Origin: Pelomyxa schiedti
Taxonomy: Eukaryota; Evosea; Pelobiontida; Pelomyxidae
Assembly (NCBI GenBank): GCA_020536535.1
Contig: JAHLWZ010001065.1
Location: 1-21,349, forward strand
DNA: 21,349 nt
Reading direction: 5' to 3'
Position numbers and translations under genes: made by a program. Below the pieces are notes generated by a model. That model worked only from the letters and a program-made list of their open reading frames with translations. It was not told where the DNA came from and made no database searches. The first letter of the stretch is position 1. Each line of letters begins with the position of its first letter. Positions 21,112 to 21,349 of this stretch are shown here, piece after piece.

Positions 21112-21349
21112 TTCTATTGTCTATTCTGTCTGTTAGGATGCCCCAATGACCTTCCCCTGCTCCTCAGGGGAATCCAACCAGGTCATTGGCTCCTAACAGC
21201 GTCCTTGCTCCTCAGGGACAAACAACAATTCTATTGTCTATTCTGTCTGTTAGGATGCCCCAATGACCTTCCCCTGCTCCTCAGGGGAATCCAACCAGGT
21301 CATTGGCTCCTAACAGCGTCCTTGCTCCTCAGGGACAAACAACAATTCT
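21112..21349. repeat. 117-bp tandem repeat with nested inverted arms, continues past window
   Basis: 21112-21228 is repeated without a visible change at 21229-21345, and a third copy begins at 21346. Each unit contains nested complementary arms: TGTTAGGA (21131-21138) with TCCTAACA (21191-21198); CCAATGACCT (21143-21152) with AGGTCATTGG (21180-21189); CCCCTG (21154-21159) with CAGGGG (21165-21170). A second small hairpin (GTCC...GGAC) follows at 21201-21219 and shares the loop motif TGCTCCTCAGGG with the first. No open frame of note. Confidence 0.9.

Noticed and set aside
21112-21349. CRISPR array
   Set aside because: Eukaryotic context; direct tandem 117-bp units with no unique spacers.

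Overview
This is nuclear DNA of a compact eukaryotic genome. Gene models assembled by hand need many short spliceosomal introns (mostly 38-60 nt, GT...AG, often with a CTAAC/CTAAT branch-site-like motif shortly before the acceptor). The standard genetic code fits: TAA and TGA end the modelled genes, and in-frame TAG, TAA and TGA had to be removed with introns. Intergenic gaps are about 80-230 bp. A HYLS1-like centriole/cilium protein suggests a ciliated or flagellated lineage. I cannot name the organism; a free-living protist is my inference.

Layout. 1-1500: poorly resolved, with minus-strand coding potential carrying a Gly-Asp-Thr minisatellite, a cluster of GC-rich palindromes and a 13-bp inverted repeat. 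1500-2070: nothing recognised. 2071-3060 (+): F-box protein, 5 exons. 3139-4263 (+): ING-family PHD-finger chromatin reader, 8 exons. 4492-5957 (+): unrecognised conserved-looking protein with a C-terminal PAM2-like peptide, 5 exons. 6055-7524 (+): HYLS1-like protein, 4 exons. 7671-12116 (+): a 20-exon gene encoding one 1162-residue frame that joins a disordered N-terminus, a beta-rich (possibly trefoil) region, a protein-isoaspartate-methyltransferase-like domain, a SAM (sterile alpha motif)-like domain and a complete pentameric ligand-gated ion channel. 12343-16078 (+): NSUN2-type tRNA m5C methyltransferase, 18 exons. 16468-20665 (-): convergent multi-exon HAT/TPR-repeat protein with a long disordered N-terminus. 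20666-21349: non-coding, ending in a 117-bp tandem repeat that runs off the window.

The genes do not form a pathway; this is an ordinary mixed eukaryotic neighbourhood. The standout is the enzyme-SAM-ion-channel fusion: every splice junction I assigned keeps frame, and the exon lengths sum to an exact multiple of three. A second theme is that four unrelated genes here begin with a very GC-rich, low-complexity first exon followed by AT-richer exons holding the folded domains. All exon boundaries come from reading the sequence; no transcript evidence was available.
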